Origin: DASPTH01 sp035623515
GTDB taxonomy: Bacteria > Actinomycetota > Acidimicrobiia > IMCC26256 > DASPTH01
Length of the DNA stretch: 64,000 bases
Assembly (NCBI GenBank): GCA_035623515.1
Contig: DASPTH010000322.1
Coordinates: forward strand, 1 to 64,000
Direction: 5' to 3'
In this document: positions 23,780 through 32,100 of the stretch, piece after piece
Layout: the number at the start of each line of letters is the position of its first letter
How positions within the stretch are numbered: position 1 is the first letter of the stretch
Made by a program: the position numbers and the translations under genes
Notes under the pieces: model-generated
The model's database searches: none
Told to the model about the DNA's origin: nothing
What the model saw: only the letters and a program-made list of their open reading frames with translations

Positions 23780-24097
23780 CTTCCTTCGCGCGCTCCCTAC
23801 ACGCGCGCAACCGCGAACCTGCAAGAAGAACGAACAGCCAGTCGGTCCACGCGACCTCGTCGTCGGCCGGGGGCAACGCGGGTTGGAGGAGATCCTGGCC
23901 GACGAGGCCGAGGAGCTCGTCGCGTTCGGCGACATGGTGGTAGAGCGCGGGCGTCGCGACACCGAGCGCGGCTGCCACCGACGTCATGGTGACCCCTTGA
24001 TGCCGTGCTCGCGCGCGATGGCGATCCCGACCTCGACGACGCGCTCCCGGCTGATCCGTGGTGGTCGGCCCCGGCGGGGAGCGGCGACGTCCGCCAT
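23780..24097 (-). pseudogene. TetR-family regulator, frameshifted
   Basis: The ATG at 24097 opens MADVAAPRRGRPPRISRERV then VEVGIAIAREHGIKG, the start of a TetR DNA-binding domain, but it stops after 37 codons at 23984. One frame over the helix-turn-helix continues GVTMTSVAAALGVATPALYH followed by HVAERDELLGLVGQDLL. A single missing G in the run at 23993-23996 explains the break. After about 23830 the ligand-binding domain is no longer recognisable. It is adjacent to the molybdenum hydroxylase gene (24125-26434) and was probably its regulator. Confidence 0.75.
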
Positions 24098-24124
24098 CCC
24101 GACGAGGATACGACGGCGACGTCG

Positions 24125-26434
24125 CTACGAGTCCCTTGCGCCCGACGAACCCATCGCGCGCCAGACCACCTCGGGTGCGCACGGCGGGTCGACGTGGGTG
24201 ACACCATACGGCGCGAGCGCGTCGACGACCGCGTTCCACACTGCGGCGATCGAGCCCGTGGTGCCCGACTCGCCGATGCCCTTGGCGCCGAGCGGGTTGT
24301 TGGGGCTGGGCGTGACGGTGTGAGCGGTCCGGAAGCCCGGTAGGTCGGAGGCGGCGGGGACGAGGTAGTCGAGCAAGGACGCGGTGAGCGGAGTGCCACC
24401 GCTGTCGTAACGAACGCCCTCGTAGAGGACCTGCGCGATGCCCTGTGCGAGGCCGCCGTGCACCTGGCCCTCGGCGAGCAGCGGGTTGATCACCGAGCCG
24501 CAGTCGTCGACCGCGACGAAGTCACGCAGCGCGACCGCCCCCGTCTCGCGGTCGACCTCGACGACCGCGACGTGACACCCGAACGGGAACGACCCGCGCG
24601 ACTGGAAGTCGAGCTCGTGGCGCAACCGCTCGCCGCGGGTCGTCGCCTGCCTCGCCAGCTCCGCCCAGCTGAGACCGCTCGTGGGTACACCGGTCACGCC
24701 GAGCGAGCCATCGTCGAGCACGACGACGTCGTCGGGCGCGGCCTCGAGCAGCTCCGCCGCCAGCGCGCGCGCACGATCGACGACGACGGTCGCCGCCTCG
24801 CGCACGGCCGACCCTGCGAGTTGCGCCGAGCGCGACCCGAACGTCCCCACGCCGTGGTCGACGAGCGCAGTGTCGGAGTGCACGACGCGCACGGCGTCGA
24901 AGGGCACGCCAGTCGTCGCCGACGCGATCTGCGCCCACGTGGTCTCGTGACCCTGTCCGTGCGGGACGCTCCCCGTGGTCACCGTCACAGTGCCGTCGTC
25001 GTGCACTTCGACCGCGCCGAACTCGCCGCCGCTCCCCGAGGTCTCCACGTAGCAGCCGATGCCGACGCCGAGGAGCGGCGCGTGGGGATCGTCACGCCGG
25101 CGGTGCTGTTCGGCGCGGAGGTCGTCGTAACCGGCGAGCCGCAGCGCCTCGTCGAGCGCGGCCTCGTACTCGCCACTGTCGTAGGTGGTCCCCACCGCGG
25201 TCGTGAACGGGAACGCGGAGCCGGGCGGGAAGTTCCGACGCCGGAGCGCGGCAGGGTCGATGTCGAGGGCGCGCGCCATCGTGTCGACGGCGCGCTCCAC
25301 GAGCGCGGCCGCTTCCGGCCGCCCCGCGCCCCGGTACGGACCGGTCGGCGTCGCGTTGGTGACGACCTGCACGAAGCCGAAGTCGATCTGCGGGATCGCG
25401 TACACGCCCGACGCCATCATGCGCGACACCATCGGGATGAACATGCCGCGCGTCGCGTACGCGCCGACGTCGGCGAGCGCGCGGACACGAAGCCCGGTGA
25501 ACACGCCTGCCCGCGACGCACCGAGCTCGACGTCGTGCACCTGGCCTCGGCCGTGGGTCATGCCGAGCAAGTTCTCCTGCCGGCTCTCGGCCCACCGCAC
25601 CGGGCGGGCGAGGCGGTGCGCGAGGGCGGCCACCACGAGTTGCTCGGGGTACACGCCACCCTTCGCGCCGAAGCCGCCACCGATCCAGGGCGCCCGCACG
25701 CGCACGAGCGGAGCTTCGAGCCCGAGCGTGCGCGCGACCTCGGCCTGCACACCGAAGACCGACTGCGTCGACGCCCACACCGTGAGCGACCCGTCGGGCT
25801 CCGGTATCGCGACGCAGCCGTTCGGCTCCATCGTGACCGGCGCCACGCGCTGGTGAGTGATCCGCAGCCGCACGACGACGTCGGCGTCGGCGAAGAACTC
25901 CTCGCCCGGCGGATCGGGCGGCGCGCCCGCCAGGTTCGAGCCGAACGCGGGGAACAGGAGAGGCGCGTCGGCCGCGGCCGCCTCGGCGGGATCGGTCACC
26001 GCAGGCAGCGGCTCGACGGCGACCGTGACCGCGTCGGCTGCGTCGAGTGCGTGCGCGAGCGTGTCGGCCACCACCACCGCGACTGCCTCGCCGACGAACC
26101 GCACCCGGTCCCGCGCGAGGAGGGGCCGGCTCAGCTCGGCGTGGCCGGAGAACGCCGGCTGGTCGGGCAGGTCGAGGTCGGCGGCCGTCCAGACGGAGTG
26201 GACGCCGGGGCTCGAGGCCGCGACGCGGGCGTCGACCGCCCGCAGCTCGCCGTGCGCCGCGTGCGAGCGCACGAACACCGCGTGCAGGGCCCCGTCGACG
26301 GACAGGTCGGCCATGAACCGGGCCTCGCCGGTGAGCAGCGCCGGATCCTCGGAACGCAGCACCGAGTGGCCGAGCACCGTACGCGTCGCTCCGCGTTCGG
26401 GTGCCCACCCGCCTCCCGAGCGATCCCCCGCCAT
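24125..26434 (-). CDS. xanthine dehydrogenase/CODH-family molybdopterin-binding large subunit
   Basis: 769 residues, full length. Motifs: LGHSVLRSEDPALLTGEARF at the N-terminus, VTMEPNGCVAIPEPDG, RVRAPWIGGGFGAKGG near the cofactor, the active-site loop PYRGAGRPEA, VPHGQGHETTWAQIA and the catalytic Glu in GAKGIGESGTTG. The YRGAGR loop corresponds to form II or BMS-type enzymes rather than true CO dehydrogenase (AYRCSFR). No FAD or 2Fe-2S subunit gene adjoins it, so the partners must be encoded elsewhere. A broken TetR gene lies directly downstream and a 12-bp palindrome upstream. Confidence 0.92.
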   Translation of the reverse strand: MAGDRSGGGWAPERGATRTVLGHSVLRSEDPALLTGEARFMADLSVDGALHAVFVRSHAAHGELRAVDARVAASSPGVHSVWTAADLDLPDQPAFSGHAELSRPLLARDRVRFVGEAVAVVVADTLAHALDAADAVTVAVEPLPAVTDPAEAAAADAPLLFPAFGSNLAGAPPDPPGEEFFADADVVVRLRITHQRVAPVTMEPNGCVAIPEPDGSLTVWASTQSVFGVQAEVARTLGLEAPLVRVRAPWIGGGFGAKGGVYPEQLVVAALAHRLARPVRWAESRQENLLGMTHGRGQVHDVELGASRAGVFTGLRVRALADVGAYATRGMFIPMVSRMMASGVYAIPQIDFGFVQVVTNATPTGPYRGAGRPEAAALVERAVDTMARALDIDPAALRRRNFPPGSAFPFTTAVGTTYDSGEYEAALDEALRLAGYDDLRAEQHRRRDDPHAPLLGVGIGCYVETSGSGGEFGAVEVHDDGTVTVTTGSVPHGQGHETTWAQIASATTGVPFDAVRVVHSDTALVDHGVGTFGSRSAQLAGSAVREAATVVVDRARALAAELLEAAPDDVVVLDDGSLGVTGVPTSGLSWAELARQATTRGERLRHELDFQSRGSFPFGCHVAVVEVDRETGAVALRDFVAVDDCGSVINPLLAEGQVHGGLAQGIAQVLYEGVRYDSGGTPLTASLLDYLVPAASDLPGFRTAHTVTPSPNNPLGAKGIGESGTTGSIAAVWNAVVDALAPYGVTHVDPPCAPEVVWRAMGSSGARDS

Positions 26435-26441
26435 GGGAGCC

Positions 26442-26453
26442 GACGTTAACGTC
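26442..26453. promoter_or_regulatory. 12-bp palindrome GACGTTAACGTC in divergent promoter
   Basis: A perfect palindrome 8-19 bases upstream of the molybdenum hydroxylase start (26434, minus) and 73 bases before the P450 start (26526, plus). It would overlap the leader of the minus-strand gene and could be the operator of the adjacent broken TetR protein. Confidence 0.4.
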
Positions 26454-26525
26454 TCCGATTAGATTGGACGGATTGGGCGGCGCCCTCGAGCGACCGTCCG
26501 AGCCAGTCCCGCGGCGGAGGAAGCC

Positions 26526-27809
26526 ATGGCAATCACCGGCACCGATCTCACCGACATCGACCTGCTGAACCCCGACGCGTTCGTGGAGCAGAAGCACCAC
26601 GAGTGGTTCCGGCGGCTGCGCGCCGAGGCGCCGGTCTACTGGTACGACGACGGCGGCGAGGACGGCTTCTGGAACGTGGTGAAGCACGAGGACGTGGTGC
26701 TCGTCAACCGGGACTCCGCGCTCTTCTCGTCGCAGATCGGCGGCACACAGATCTTCTCGCGACGCCGGGCCCGTCAGATGGGAATCGACCCGGACGAGCA
26801 GCAGGCGTACTCGGGCCGCGGCGTGATCATGCTGGAGATGGATCCGCCGAAGCACACGCGCTACCGGCTGTTGGTGAACAAGGGCTTCACACCGCGGATG
26901 ATCGGGCTCCTCGAACAGGCGCTGCGCACCCGCGCCACACACATCATCGACCAGGTCATCGAGCAGGGCGAGGCCGACTTCGTCGTCGACATTGCCTCGG
27001 AGCTGCCCCTGCAGGCGATCGCCGAGATCATGGGCGTGCCCCAGGAAGACCGGGTCAAGCTCTTCGAGTGGTCGAACCGCATGATCGGCGCGGGCGACCC
27101 CGAGTTCATGGCCGAGGAGAGCGGCAGCGCGATGGCCGAGCTGTTCATGTACTCGAACCAGCTCGCCGAGAAACGCCGGACCGATCCTCGCGACGACATC
27201 GTCACCAAGCTGCTGAACGCCGAGATCGACGGCGACAAGCTGAGCGAGCTCGAATTCGACATGTTCATGATGCTGTTGTCGGTCGCGGGGAACGAGACCA
27301 CGCGCAACGCCACCGCGCACGGCATGTACGCACTGCTCCAGAACCCGGAGCAGTTCGACTACGTGAAGCAGGACCCCGAAGGTCGCATGGAGATCGCGAT
27401 CGAGGAGATCCTGCGGTGGGCGTCGCCCGTGCTCCACTTCAAGCGCACCACCACGGCCGACACCGAGATCCGCGGCACGGAGATCAAGGAGGGCGACCAG
27501 GTCGTGATGTGGTACGTGTCGGCGAATCGCGACGAGGAAGTGTTCGACGACCCGTTCACGTTCGACGTGTCACGCGACCCCAACCCGCAGATCGCGTTCG
27601 GTGGCGGCGGCAACCACTTCTGCCTCGGCGCCAACCTCGCGCGCATGGAGCTGCGCCTCATCTTCGAGGAGATCACGAAGCGCATGCCCGACATGCGGCT
27701 CGCGGGCGAGCCCGACCGGCTGCGGTCGAACTTCATCGGCGGCATCAAGCACCTGCCGGTCACCTACACGCCGGGCAAGCGCGTGCTCGCCGCAAACGCC
27801 GAGGCCTGA
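26526..27809 (+). CDS. cytochrome P450 (CYP125-like)
   Basis: 427 residues; GGAGGAA precedes the ATG. I-helix AGNETTRNATAHGMYALL, K-helix EEILRW, and heme loop FGGGGNHFCLGANLARMEL with the axial Cys. The NETTRN I-helix and the overall pattern are those of actinobacterial CYP125/CYP142-type P450s, which oxidise the terminal C26/27 methyl of sterol side chains. A second P450 lies at 37497. Ferredoxin and reductase genes are not adjacent. The substrate assignment rests on motif resemblance and on the sterol-like neighbourhood. Confidence 0.9.
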   Translation: MAITGTDLTDIDLLNPDAFVEQKHHEWFRRLRAEAPVYWYDDGGEDGFWNVVKHEDVVLVNRDSALFSSQIGGTQIFSRRRARQMGIDPDEQQAYSGRGVIMLEMDPPKHTRYRLLVNKGFTPRMIGLLEQALRTRATHIIDQVIEQGEADFVVDIASELPLQAIAEIMGVPQEDRVKLFEWSNRMIGAGDPEFMAEESGSAMAELFMYSNQLAEKRRTDPRDDIVTKLLNAEIDGDKLSELEFDMFMMLLSVAGNETTRNATAHGMYALLQNPEQFDYVKQDPEGRMEIAIEEILRWASPVLHFKRTTTADTEIRGTEIKEGDQVVMWYVSANRDEEVFDDPFTFDVSRDPNPQIAFGGGGNHFCLGANLARMELRLIFEEITKRMPDMRLAGEPDRLRSNFIGGIKHLPVTYTPGKRVLAANAEA

Positions 27810-27830
27810 CGCCCACGTGAGGGTGGCGGG

Positions 27831-28772
27831 GTGACGCCGTTCTCGTCGGGCTCCGTTTCGCTCCGGCTCTACCCGCACCTCGATCTCGCACCCGGCGCCG
27901 TCGTGGCCGAGCTCTGCGCGCAAGCGGCGCTCGCCGCCGACCACGGCTTCGACGGCGTGATGACGAGCGAGCACCACGGCGGCTTCGCCGGCTACCTGCC
28001 GAACCCGCTGCAGGTCGCCGGCTGGTGCCTCGACGAGATGGCGACGGGGTGGGCGGCGCCGTGCCCCCTGCTGCTCCCCCTCCGACCGACCGCCCTCGTC
28101 GCCGAGGAGGTGGCGTGGCTGGCGGCGCGCTTCCCCGGCCGAGTCGGCGTCGGCGTCGCCGCCGGCGCGCTGCGTGACGACTTCGACGTCATGCACCTGC
28201 CGATGGACGGTCTCACCGAGCGGTTCGCCGACGCGCTCGTCGAGCTCGTGGGGATGCTCGACGGATCGGAGCCGCGCGGCCTCGCCGGTGACCCCGCGAT
28301 CAAGGCGTGCGCGGACCACCCCGTCCCGCTCGTGAGCGCGGCGATGGGCGTCACCGCCGTCCGGCGCGCCGCCGCCCTCGGCGTGGGCGTGCTGTTCGAC
28401 TCCCTGTCGACGGCCGAGCGCTGCCGGGTGCTCACCGACGCGTACCGCGACGCCGGCGGCCAGGGCCCGTGCGTGCTGATCCGGCGGGCCTGGGTGGGCG
28501 AGCCGCCCCGCGACCGGCTCGCCGACCAGGTCGACGTGTACCGCGGGTACTCGTCGCGCTCGGCCATGCAACACTGGGGCACCGACGAGCTCGTCGGTGC
28601 CACCGACGGCGCGACCGTCGCGGGTGAGCTCCGCGAGGTGCTGCGCCGCGCCGGCGCCGACGCGCTGAACGTGCGGATCCACGTACCGGGCGTGAGCCCG
28701 GCCGAGGCGAGAGAGCAGATCCAGCGCTTGGGACGCGAGGTCCTGGGCCCGTTCCGGGGAGGCGACCGATGA
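27831..28772 (+). CDS. LLM-class flavin-dependent oxidoreductase
   Basis: 313 residues from a GTG 21 bases after the P450 stop. The luciferase-like barrel is shown by DHGFDGVMTSEHHGGFAGYL followed by PNPLQVAGWCLDEMATGWAA, FPGRVGVGVAAGALRDDFDV and PVPLVSAAMGVTAVRRAAAL. It is slightly short for the family. It overlaps the cupin gene as ATGA, so the P450, this enzyme and the cupin form one operon. Confidence 0.85.
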   Translation: MTPFSSGSVSLRLYPHLDLAPGAVVAELCAQAALAADHGFDGVMTSEHHGGFAGYLPNPLQVAGWCLDEMATGWAAPCPLLLPLRPTALVAEEVAWLAARFPGRVGVGVAAGALRDDFDVMHLPMDGLTERFADALVELVGMLDGSEPRGLAGDPAIKACADHPVPLVSAAMGVTAVRRAAALGVGVLFDSLSTAERCRVLTDAYRDAGGQGPCVLIRRAWVGEPPRDRLADQVDVYRGYSSRSAMQHWGTDELVGATDGATVAGELREVLRRAGADALNVRIHVPGVSPAEAREQIQRLGREVLGPFRGGDR

Positions 28773-29089
28773 CCGACGAACGAGTGCTCGGGCCGATCGG
28801 CACCGAGGTCGTGTTCGAGAACGACCGCGTGCGGATCTGGGAGATGCGGCTCGAGCCGGGCGAGTCGTCGGCGGTGCACCGGCACGACCTCGACTACATG
28901 CTCGTGCTGCTCGATGGCGACAAGATCGCCGCGGAGCCCGAGCCCGACACGCAGGGCGCGTTCGACGAGTACCTCGAAGCCGACGTCGTGCCGGGATCCG
29001 TCGTCTACATCGAGCGCGGCGGCGTCGAGACCGCGAAGAACGTCGGGCAGCTGCCCTACCGCGAGATCATCATCGAGCTCAAGGACTGA
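28769..29089 (+). CDS. small cupin-domain protein
   Basis: 106 residues. A single cupin barrel with EMRLEPGESSAVHRHDLDYM and LVLLDGD (metal-type HxH motif) and, in the second motif, VVPGSVVYIERGG. The start overlaps the flavin-oxidoreductase stop. Stand-alone cupins in catabolic operons act as isomerases, dioxygenases or ligand-binding accessory proteins; which one applies cannot be read. Confidence 0.85.
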   Translation: MTDERVLGPIGTEVVFENDRVRIWEMRLEPGESSAVHRHDLDYMLVLLDGDKIAAEPEPDTQGAFDEYLEADVVPGSVVYIERGGVETAKNVGQLPYREIIIELKD

Positions 29090-29125
29090 CGACACCGTTT
29101 CGAGCTGCGCGGGATCGTGCACGCG

Positions 29126-30007
29126 CTAACCCTCGAACGGGCCGCGTCCCATCTGCTCGCGCACGGTCTCCACAGGCGGGTTGGTGAGGCTACGCCGCTG
29201 CCAGTTGGCGCCGTCGACCACGAGCGTGCAGCCGGAGATGAAGCGCGCGTAGGGCGACGCGAGGAACGTGGCCGCCCATCCGAGCTCCTGCAGCTCGCCG
29301 ACGCGCATCGCGGGCTGGCGGCGGTCCTGTTCCGCGGCGCGGTCGAGGTTGCCGCGGATGTCGGCGGTCATGTCCTCGTGCGGGAACAGACCGGGCACGA
29401 GCCCGTTCACCTGGATGCCGTACGGACCCCACTCGACCGAGAGCGACTCCACCAGGCTCTTCACGCCCGCCTTCGCCGCCGCGCTGTGCACCCAGCCCGG
29501 CCCGCCGGTCCACGCGTACGAAGCGCCGATGTTCACGATCGACCCCGGCGTGCCCGAGGCGATGTGCCGGCGGCCGAACTCGCGCGTCACGAGGAAGGTG
29601 CCGTTGAGGGTGATGTCGATCACGCTGCGCCACGCGTTCGGCGACATGTCCTCCGACGGCACCGGGAAGTTGGCAGCGGCGTTGTTGACCAGCACGTCGG
29701 GCAGGTGGAACGCGGCCTCGGCCGCGTCGAACATCGCGGAGATCTGCTCGGGGTCGCGGATGTCGCACGCGACCACCGCAACCGGCGCGCCGAGCTCCTC
29801 GATCGCCGCCTTGCCCGCCTCGAGGTGCTCGGGCTTGCGGCTGCCGATGACGATGCTCGCGCCGAGGCGCGCGAACTCGCGCGCGATCGCCTTGCCGAGC
29901 CCGGTGCCGCCGCCGGTGACGAGCACGCACGATCCGTCGAACGTGCCGGCGGGGAGCGCGCTGGCACCGACGGGAGGCGGCGCGGGGAGTCCTGGGTGGT
30001 CGGGCAT
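29126..30007 (-). CDS. SDR of the 2,4-dienoyl-CoA reductase (DECR) type
   Basis: 293 residues. NADP loop VTGGGTGLGKAIAREFARLG, then VNNAAANFPVPSEDMSPNAW and WVHSAAAKAGVKSLVESLSV. The usual YxxxK is replaced by a HSAAAK segment that keeps the Lys but not the Tyr, as in mammalian DECR1 and peroxisomal DECR2, which recruit a different Tyr. The function is therefore probably reduction of a 2,4-dienoyl-CoA or similar unsaturated CoA ester. The enoyl-CoA hydratase ends 4 bases upstream, so they are co-transcribed. Confidence 0.85.
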   Translation of the reverse strand: MPDHPGLPAPPPVGASALPAGTFDGSCVLVTGGGTGLGKAIAREFARLGASIVIGSRKPEHLEAGKAAIEELGAPVAVVACDIRDPEQISAMFDAAEAAFHLPDVLVNNAAANFPVPSEDMSPNAWRSVIDITLNGTFLVTREFGRRHIASGTPGSIVNIGASYAWTGGPGWVHSAAAKAGVKSLVESLSVEWGPYGIQVNGLVPGLFPHEDMTADIRGNLDRAAEQDRRQPAMRVGELQELGWAATFLASPYARFISGCTLVVDGANWQRRSLTNPPVETVREQMGRGPFEG

Positions 30008-30011
30008 GGGG

Positions 30012-30794
30012 TCAGCTCCCTGTGTAGCGGGGCTCGCGTCCCTCGGCGTGAGCGGCGCGCGCCTCGGCGTAGTCGTCCGACTTGTTGATGAACGTCTGCG
30101 CGATCAGCTCCTCCGCCATCGACGAGCGGATCTCCGGCTCGGCGAGGTGCTGGATCACCCGGCGCGCCATCTTCACCGTGACCATCGGTGCGGCTGCGAT
30201 CTTGCGCGCCATCTCCCAGACCGTGTCGTCGAGCGCGTCGTTCGGGACGACGCGCGAGACGATGCCGTGCCCGTGCGCCTCCGCCGCGTCCATCGGCCGT
30301 CCGGTGAGCACGAGATCGCTCGCCACCCCGTGACCGCACATCTGGAACAGGCGGCCGACGCCGCCCGTGTCGGGAATAACGCCGTGCGACACCTCCGGCA
30401 GCATGAAGCGGGCGTCCTCGGCGGCGACGCGGATGTCGCAGAGCAGCGCGCGCTGGAACGACGCGCCGATCGCCCAACCCTGGATGGCGACGATGATCGG
30501 CGCGTCGAGGTCGAAGATCTGCTGGACGCCGCGGTGGCCGCGTTGCATGAGCTCGTGGTGTGACATCTCGACCTGGCCGCCGCCGATCGCCCCGACGTCG
30601 CGCCCCGACGAGAACGCCTTGCCCTCGCCGCGCCAGATCACCGCGCGCACGTCGGGCCGCTCCCGCAACTCGCCGAGGATCTCCCAGAGCCGGGCGTCCA
30701 TCGCGTCGTCGAACGCGTTGCGCTTGTCGGGGTTGTCGTTCGTGATCACCGCGACCGACCCCTCGTACTCGAGCCGCACCCTCTCGTCGGGCAT
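30012..30794 (-). CDS. enoyl-CoA hydratase
   Basis: 260 residues from the ATG at 30794, preceded by GGGGAGG at a 9-base spacing; the start at 30839 is less likely. The crotonase signatures are GKAFSSGRDVGAIGG, IQGWAIGASFQRALLCDIRV and MLPEVSHGVIPDTGG, the last keeping one catalytic Glu. Within this cluster it would fill the place of echA19, the steroid side-chain enoyl-CoA hydratase, but that is inference from context. A long imperfect hairpin lies just upstream at 30826-30870. Confidence 0.92.
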   Translation of the reverse strand: MPDERVRLEYEGSVAVITNDNPDKRNAFDDAMDARLWEILGELRERPDVRAVIWRGEGKAFSSGRDVGAIGGGQVEMSHHELMQRGHRGVQQIFDLDAPIIVAIQGWAIGASFQRALLCDIRVAAEDARFMLPEVSHGVIPDTGGVGRLFQMCGHGVASDLVLTGRPMDAAEAHGHGIVSRVVPNDALDDTVWEMARKIAAAPMVTVKMARRVIQHLAEPEIRSSMAEELIAQTFINKSDDYAEARAAHAEGREPRYTGS

Positions 30795-30825
30795 GTGCAC
30801 TGTCCTCCCCTCTCTCGCCGCCCGA

Positions 30826-30870
30826 ACTTGCGTCAGCAACCGACGCTCTACGTCGCTTGGTGACGCAACT
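30826..30870. repeat. 45-base imperfect hairpin (20-bp stem, 5-base loop)
   Basis: The 20 bases 30826-30845 pair with 30851-30870 at 17 of 20 positions around the loop CTCTA; the outer 8 bp TTGCGTCA/TGACGCAA are perfect. It lies between the hypothetical protein ending at 30887 and the hydratase start at 30794, both on the minus strand. Possible roles are a U-tract-free terminator, an mRNA processing site or an operator. Confidence 0.6.
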
Positions 30871-30886
30871 TCGCTGGCGCTGGTGG

Positions 30887-32011
30887 TTACGCCGGGTCGA
30901 GCACGTCCCCGAAGCCGTAGCGCGCGTGCGGCCCGAAGCAGATCTGCTCGAGGACGCCCACACCGGTCACGTCACCGGTGGTCGCGCGGACGACCTGCTG
31001 GAGGTGCTGGTTCTCGAAGGCCATCGGGTCGAGGTCGTCGACCTTCCACGACTCGCCGGCGTACGCCAGCTCACCCTTCCACATGCCGTGCCCCCACTCC
31101 GGGTGCATGTAGCCGATTCCCTTCATGCGGAAGCAGATGAGCGGCTCGAGGTCGACGGCCTCGCGCGTGCCGTCGGCGTGCACGAGGCCGATCTCGGCGT
31201 GGCCGGCGCGGCGGGTGCCGGGGATGTAGTCGATGGCGTGGTCGACGCCCGCCAGCAGCTCGATCCCCGGATCTTCGGCGCCCGGGATGTCGTCGGCGTT
31301 CGCGTACACGGGCAGCACCGCGCCGTCGGTGTGCCAGCGGTTGCCGTTGCCGTCCTCGAACACGCCGTAGTGCGTACAGCGGTCGTCCCAGTGGATCGGC
31401 GCCCACAGGAAGAACGTCTGGCGCCCCATACCCGCCGCGGGCGCCAAACCGCGATCGGGCGCTCCGACGGGTCGCACGCCCCAGCTGCGGTCCTTCGTGC
31501 CGTAGACGCGGGCGGCGTCGATCGGCACGGTCCGGCCGTCGTAGCGGATCTCCCCCTCCCACTTGCCGAACTGCGCGAAGCGAGTGACGTCCATCACCAG
31601 CCGCGGCCCGGCGTTCCGGATCTGGCGACCCTCCTCGACGCACGCGGTGCGCGCGGTGAACATCACGTCGGCAGCGATCCCCGTGTCGTTCTCGTCGACG
31701 ACGACCCGGATCCGCCGCATCGGCTCGACGACCTCGATCCGGAACGGACCCACGTCGAGATCGGTCGGCTCAGCCGGCGCGCGGCGCGACGCGTGGAAGG
31801 CGTGCTGCTCGCCGTCACGCACGATGCTGAGCCCGCAGTCGAGGATCCCGAGGTTGGGGTAGAGCGCGGCGCCGACCCCGAAGTAGAACTCGCCGTCTTC
31901 CTGGTACCCGTTGAACCAGTACCGGTCGTAGGCGTTGCGGTCGCCGGTGGCGGGATGCGCGACCGGCTGCGACGTCTGATGGATCGGGTAGTCGTCGAAC
32001 TTGCTCAGCAC
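30887..32011 (-). CDS. conserved hypothetical protein of the catabolic cluster
   Basis: 374 residues from a GTG at 32011 with GGAGG four bases upstream; the longer frame to 32086 runs through the divergent promoter and is rejected. Features include a N-terminal DDYPIHQTSQPVAH block, NAYDRYWFNGYQEDGEFYFG, YGTKDRSWGVRPVG, FFLWAPIHWDD and MKGIGYMHPEWGHGMWKGEL. There is no signal peptide or membrane segment. The Trp- and Tyr-rich strands suggest a beta-rich, lipocalin-like fold. I do not recognise a catalytic motif. It sits between a crotonase and a divergent SDR. Confidence 0.8.
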   Translation of the reverse strand: MLSKFDDYPIHQTSQPVAHPATGDRNAYDRYWFNGYQEDGEFYFGVGAALYPNLGILDCGLSIVRDGEQHAFHASRRAPAEPTDLDVGPFRIEVVEPMRRIRVVVDENDTGIAADVMFTARTACVEEGRQIRNAGPRLVMDVTRFAQFGKWEGEIRYDGRTVPIDAARVYGTKDRSWGVRPVGAPDRGLAPAAGMGRQTFFLWAPIHWDDRCTHYGVFEDGNGNRWHTDGAVLPVYANADDIPGAEDPGIELLAGVDHAIDYIPGTRRAGHAEIGLVHADGTREAVDLEPLICFRMKGIGYMHPEWGHGMWKGELAYAGESWKVDDLDPMAFENQHLQQVVRATTGDVTGVGVLEQICFGPHARYGFGDVLDPA

Positions 32012-32068
32012 GGGTCCTCCAAGGGACGCTGCCGCCCGGTCGAGTGACCGAGCCGGGCCCATTATCGG

Positions 32069-32084
32069 GCACGGTCCACCGTGC
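32069..32084. promoter_or_regulatory. inverted repeat GCACGGT-CC-ACCGTGC, candidate operator
   Basis: Perfect 7-bp arms with a 2-bp centre lie 17-32 bases upstream of the SDR start at 32101 and 58 bases from the divergent GTG at 32011. GATAAT reads toward the minus gene just beside it. The position suits a repressor controlling both genes. Confidence 0.5.
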
Positions 32085-32100
32085 AAGCGAGGTGCGAGCG

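Noticed and set aside
22920..24239. A 439-codon minus-strand frame covering the TetR region
   Set aside because: It mixes the second frame of the broken TetR with antisense or frame-shifted DUF6854 sequence; it is not one protein.
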